From Eubacterium limosum (GTDB taxonomy: Bacteria > Bacillota > Clostridia > Eubacteriales > Eubacteriaceae), in NCBI GenBank assembly GCA_959020865.1, contig CAUEUD010000078.1:1-15406 (forward strand): 15,406 nt of DNA. Reading direction: 5' to 3'. A model generated the notes under the pieces. It did no database searches, was not told the DNA's origin, and saw nothing but the letters and a program-made list of their open reading frames with translations. Shown here one piece after another: positions 14,162 through 15,406 of this stretch. The position numbers were made by a program, and so were the translations under genes. Each line of letters opens with the position of its first letter. Positions within the stretch are counted from its first letter, which is position 1.

Positions 14162-14213
14162 ATAAATCAAATAAATCAAATTCTATTATAGCTTTAAAAC
14201 AGAAATAAATCAA
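14162..14213 (-). promoter_or_regulatory. glmM promoter with ATAAATCAA repeats
   Basis: On the - strand TTGATT (14208-14213), a 17-base spacer and TATAAT (14185-14190) form a strong promoter. The 9-mer TTGATTTAT (- strand) occurs three times: at 14205-14213 covering the -35 box, and as an exact tandem pair at 14162-14170 and 14171-14179 just after the start point. Confidence 0.8.
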
Positions 14214-14238
14214 TTCATTTAAAGGATTTTATCATTTT

Positions 14239-15354
14239 TTACTTATATTCGATGATTCCACCGCCTAAAAGCGTGTCCCCGTCATAAAAGACTGCTGACT
14301 GTCCGGGCATAGGCGCTCGAACAGCTTCTTCACACTCCAGATAGCCTCTGAAATCATCTGACAGGCGGAGTGTTCCCGGATACAGGTAACCCCAGCGGCA
14401 TATTTTAAATTGTACCTTTCCTGAATATAAGCTGCCGTCAATAAAGTGAAGTTCTTTTAAAAAGATTTTCTTCTGATAAAGATCGGATTCCTCACCGAGA
14501 ATAACCTCGTTAAATTCTGGACGCAGGCCTGTAACAACGTATTTTTTTCCGGAAATTGCCGGAACGCCGCGTTTTTGACCAACCGTATAGTGATAAAAAC
14601 CGTTATGGCTGCCGAGGATTTTACCAAAACGATTCCGAAAACGCCCTTCGGGCATTAACGGTGTTTCTTTTTTTATGAAACGGGCGTAATTTCCGTCCGG
14701 GATAAAGCAGATTCCCTGGCTTTCTTCGGATTTTGGAAGCGCTATCCCCTCCTTCTCCAAAAAAGCCCGCACCGCATCTTTTGATTGAAAAGCGCTCAGA
14801 GGAAAAATAAGACGGTTCAGATATTCCTGATCAAGGGAATAGAGATAATAGCTCTGGTCTTTTCTGCTATCCGCACTGGTCTTAATCTGAACCTGTCCAT
14901 GACGTTTTTCGAGCCTTAAGTAGTGACCAGTCGCGATAAATTCAGCCTCTTTTTCATTGGCGTACGCCATCAGCCCTCTGAATTTCATCACTGCGTCACA
15001 GCGGACGCAGGGGTTGGGCGTATAGCCTCTGAGATATTCGCTTATAAATGGTTTTATGACCTTTTCCCTGAACACACGCTGCCTGTTGATACATTCATGC
15101 CGGATGCCGATTTTTTTTGCAAGGGCACTGGCTTTTTCGAGAAGGGGTTCATCTCCAAAAAAATCAAAGGTCACGCCCAGTACCACGTAAACTTTGTTTC
15201 TTAAAATCAGAGCAGCGGCATCACTTTCTGCACCGCCATTGAATCCCACAATTACTTTTTTATTTTTCATATATCTTTTACAATTTGACACATGTGCAGT
15301 CTTTTTCAAAATAAACTGTTTTTCAGTCTCAAAGGATTTTTCTTCAAGCGTCAT
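14239..15354 (-). CDS. MnmA/TrmU-like tRNA 2-thiouridylase homologue with altered PP-loop
   Basis: Relative of MnmA, which uses ATP and a persulfide to thiolate U34 of tRNA-Lys, Glu and Gln. Over most of its length it keeps MnmA landmarks: NPCVRCD with first catalytic Cys116, ATGHYLRL, DQSYYLYSL, ESQGICFIP with second catalytic Cys216, HYTVGQKRGVP, and a C-terminal beta-barrel domain. The ATP-binding PP-loop, normally SGGVDS, reads NGGAES at 39-44 in VIVGFNGGAES. The catalytic domain would start at ATG 15270 (343 residues), but that codon has no ribosome binding site. The open frame continues upstream through 15354 to the window edge with coding-like composition. The coordinates use the first Met in the window; the true start may lie outside. 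A paralogue of changed function or substrate is likely. Confidence 0.75.
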   Translation of the reverse strand: MTLEEKSFETEKQFILKKTAHVSNCKRYMKNKKVIVGFNGGAESDAAALILRNKVYVVLGVTFDFFGDEPLLEKASALAKKIGIRHECINRQRVFREKVIKPFISEYLRGYTPNPCVRCDAVMKFRGLMAYANEKEAEFIATGHYLRLEKRHGQVQIKTSADSRKDQSYYLYSLDQEYLNRLIFPLSAFQSKDAVRAFLEKEGIALPKSEESQGICFIPDGNYARFIKKETPLMPEGRFRNRFGKILGSHNGFYHYTVGQKRGVPAISGKKYVVTGLRPEFNEVILGEESDLYQKKIFLKELHFIDGSLYSGKVQFKICRWGYLYPGTLRLSDDFRGYLECEEAVRAPMPGQSAVFYDGDTLLGGGIIEYK

Positions 15355-15406
15355 ATGGACAGAAAAGTTTTCCAGATCAGTTTCCTGATTAGCTGCAATG
15401 ATGCGG

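Noticed and set aside
1..15406. CRISPR arrays, insertion sequences, tRNA or rRNA genes
   Set aside because: No regularly spaced repeats, transposase genes or tRNA/rRNA sequence patterns were seen in the window.

Overview
The window looks like a stretch of a Firmicutes (Clostridia) chromosome. The signs are AGGAGG-type ribosome binding sites, TTG starts, a T-box leader on pheST, a class I preQ1 riboswitch, ECF-type transport, KtrAB potassium uptake, and the order TrmH-family methylase, pheS, pheT, zapA. Gene content and base usage suggest the Eubacterium/Acetobacterium group. That placement is inferred from style, not from a database match.

Layout. Every gene left of about 8.44 kb is on the + strand and every gene right of it is on the - strand; the two blocks meet at a bidirectional terminator. 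The + block holds ktrB and ktrA (potassium uptake), a YsgA-like TrmH-family RNA methyltransferase, a Phe T-box leader with pheS and pheT, a divergent DprA-family gene behind an unusual 5' leader (extended -10 promoter, 31-nt-period direct repeat, two hairpins), and zapA. The - block, read right to left, holds an MnmA-like protein with a non-canonical PP-loop, glmM, a preQ1-I riboswitch controlling a nucleoside hydrolase and an ECF S component, a small HD-domain protein, a Xer-type tyrosine recombinase, and lexA with a LexA box in its promoter.

How the genes work together. The preQ1 aptamer, its terminator, the nucleoside hydrolase and the membrane S component read as a queuosine/queuine salvage unit (QueK plus a QueT/QrtT-like transporter). 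Several other genes also act on tRNA or other RNA: pheST, the TrmH-family enzyme and the MnmA-like enzyme.

The most striking non-coding element is a perfect 18-bp inverted repeat with a 4-bp centre at 10194-10233, 21 bases upstream of the recombinase start. It covers the -10 box and start point of that gene's promoter. Its core has the 11-6-11 shape of a dif site, with arms resembling both E. coli dif arms, and on a 13-8-13 reading its arms match loxP at 11 of 13 positions. It may be the recombinase's own crossover site, an autoregulatory operator, or both. The nearby switch in gene orientation fits, but does not prove, a location near the replication terminus.
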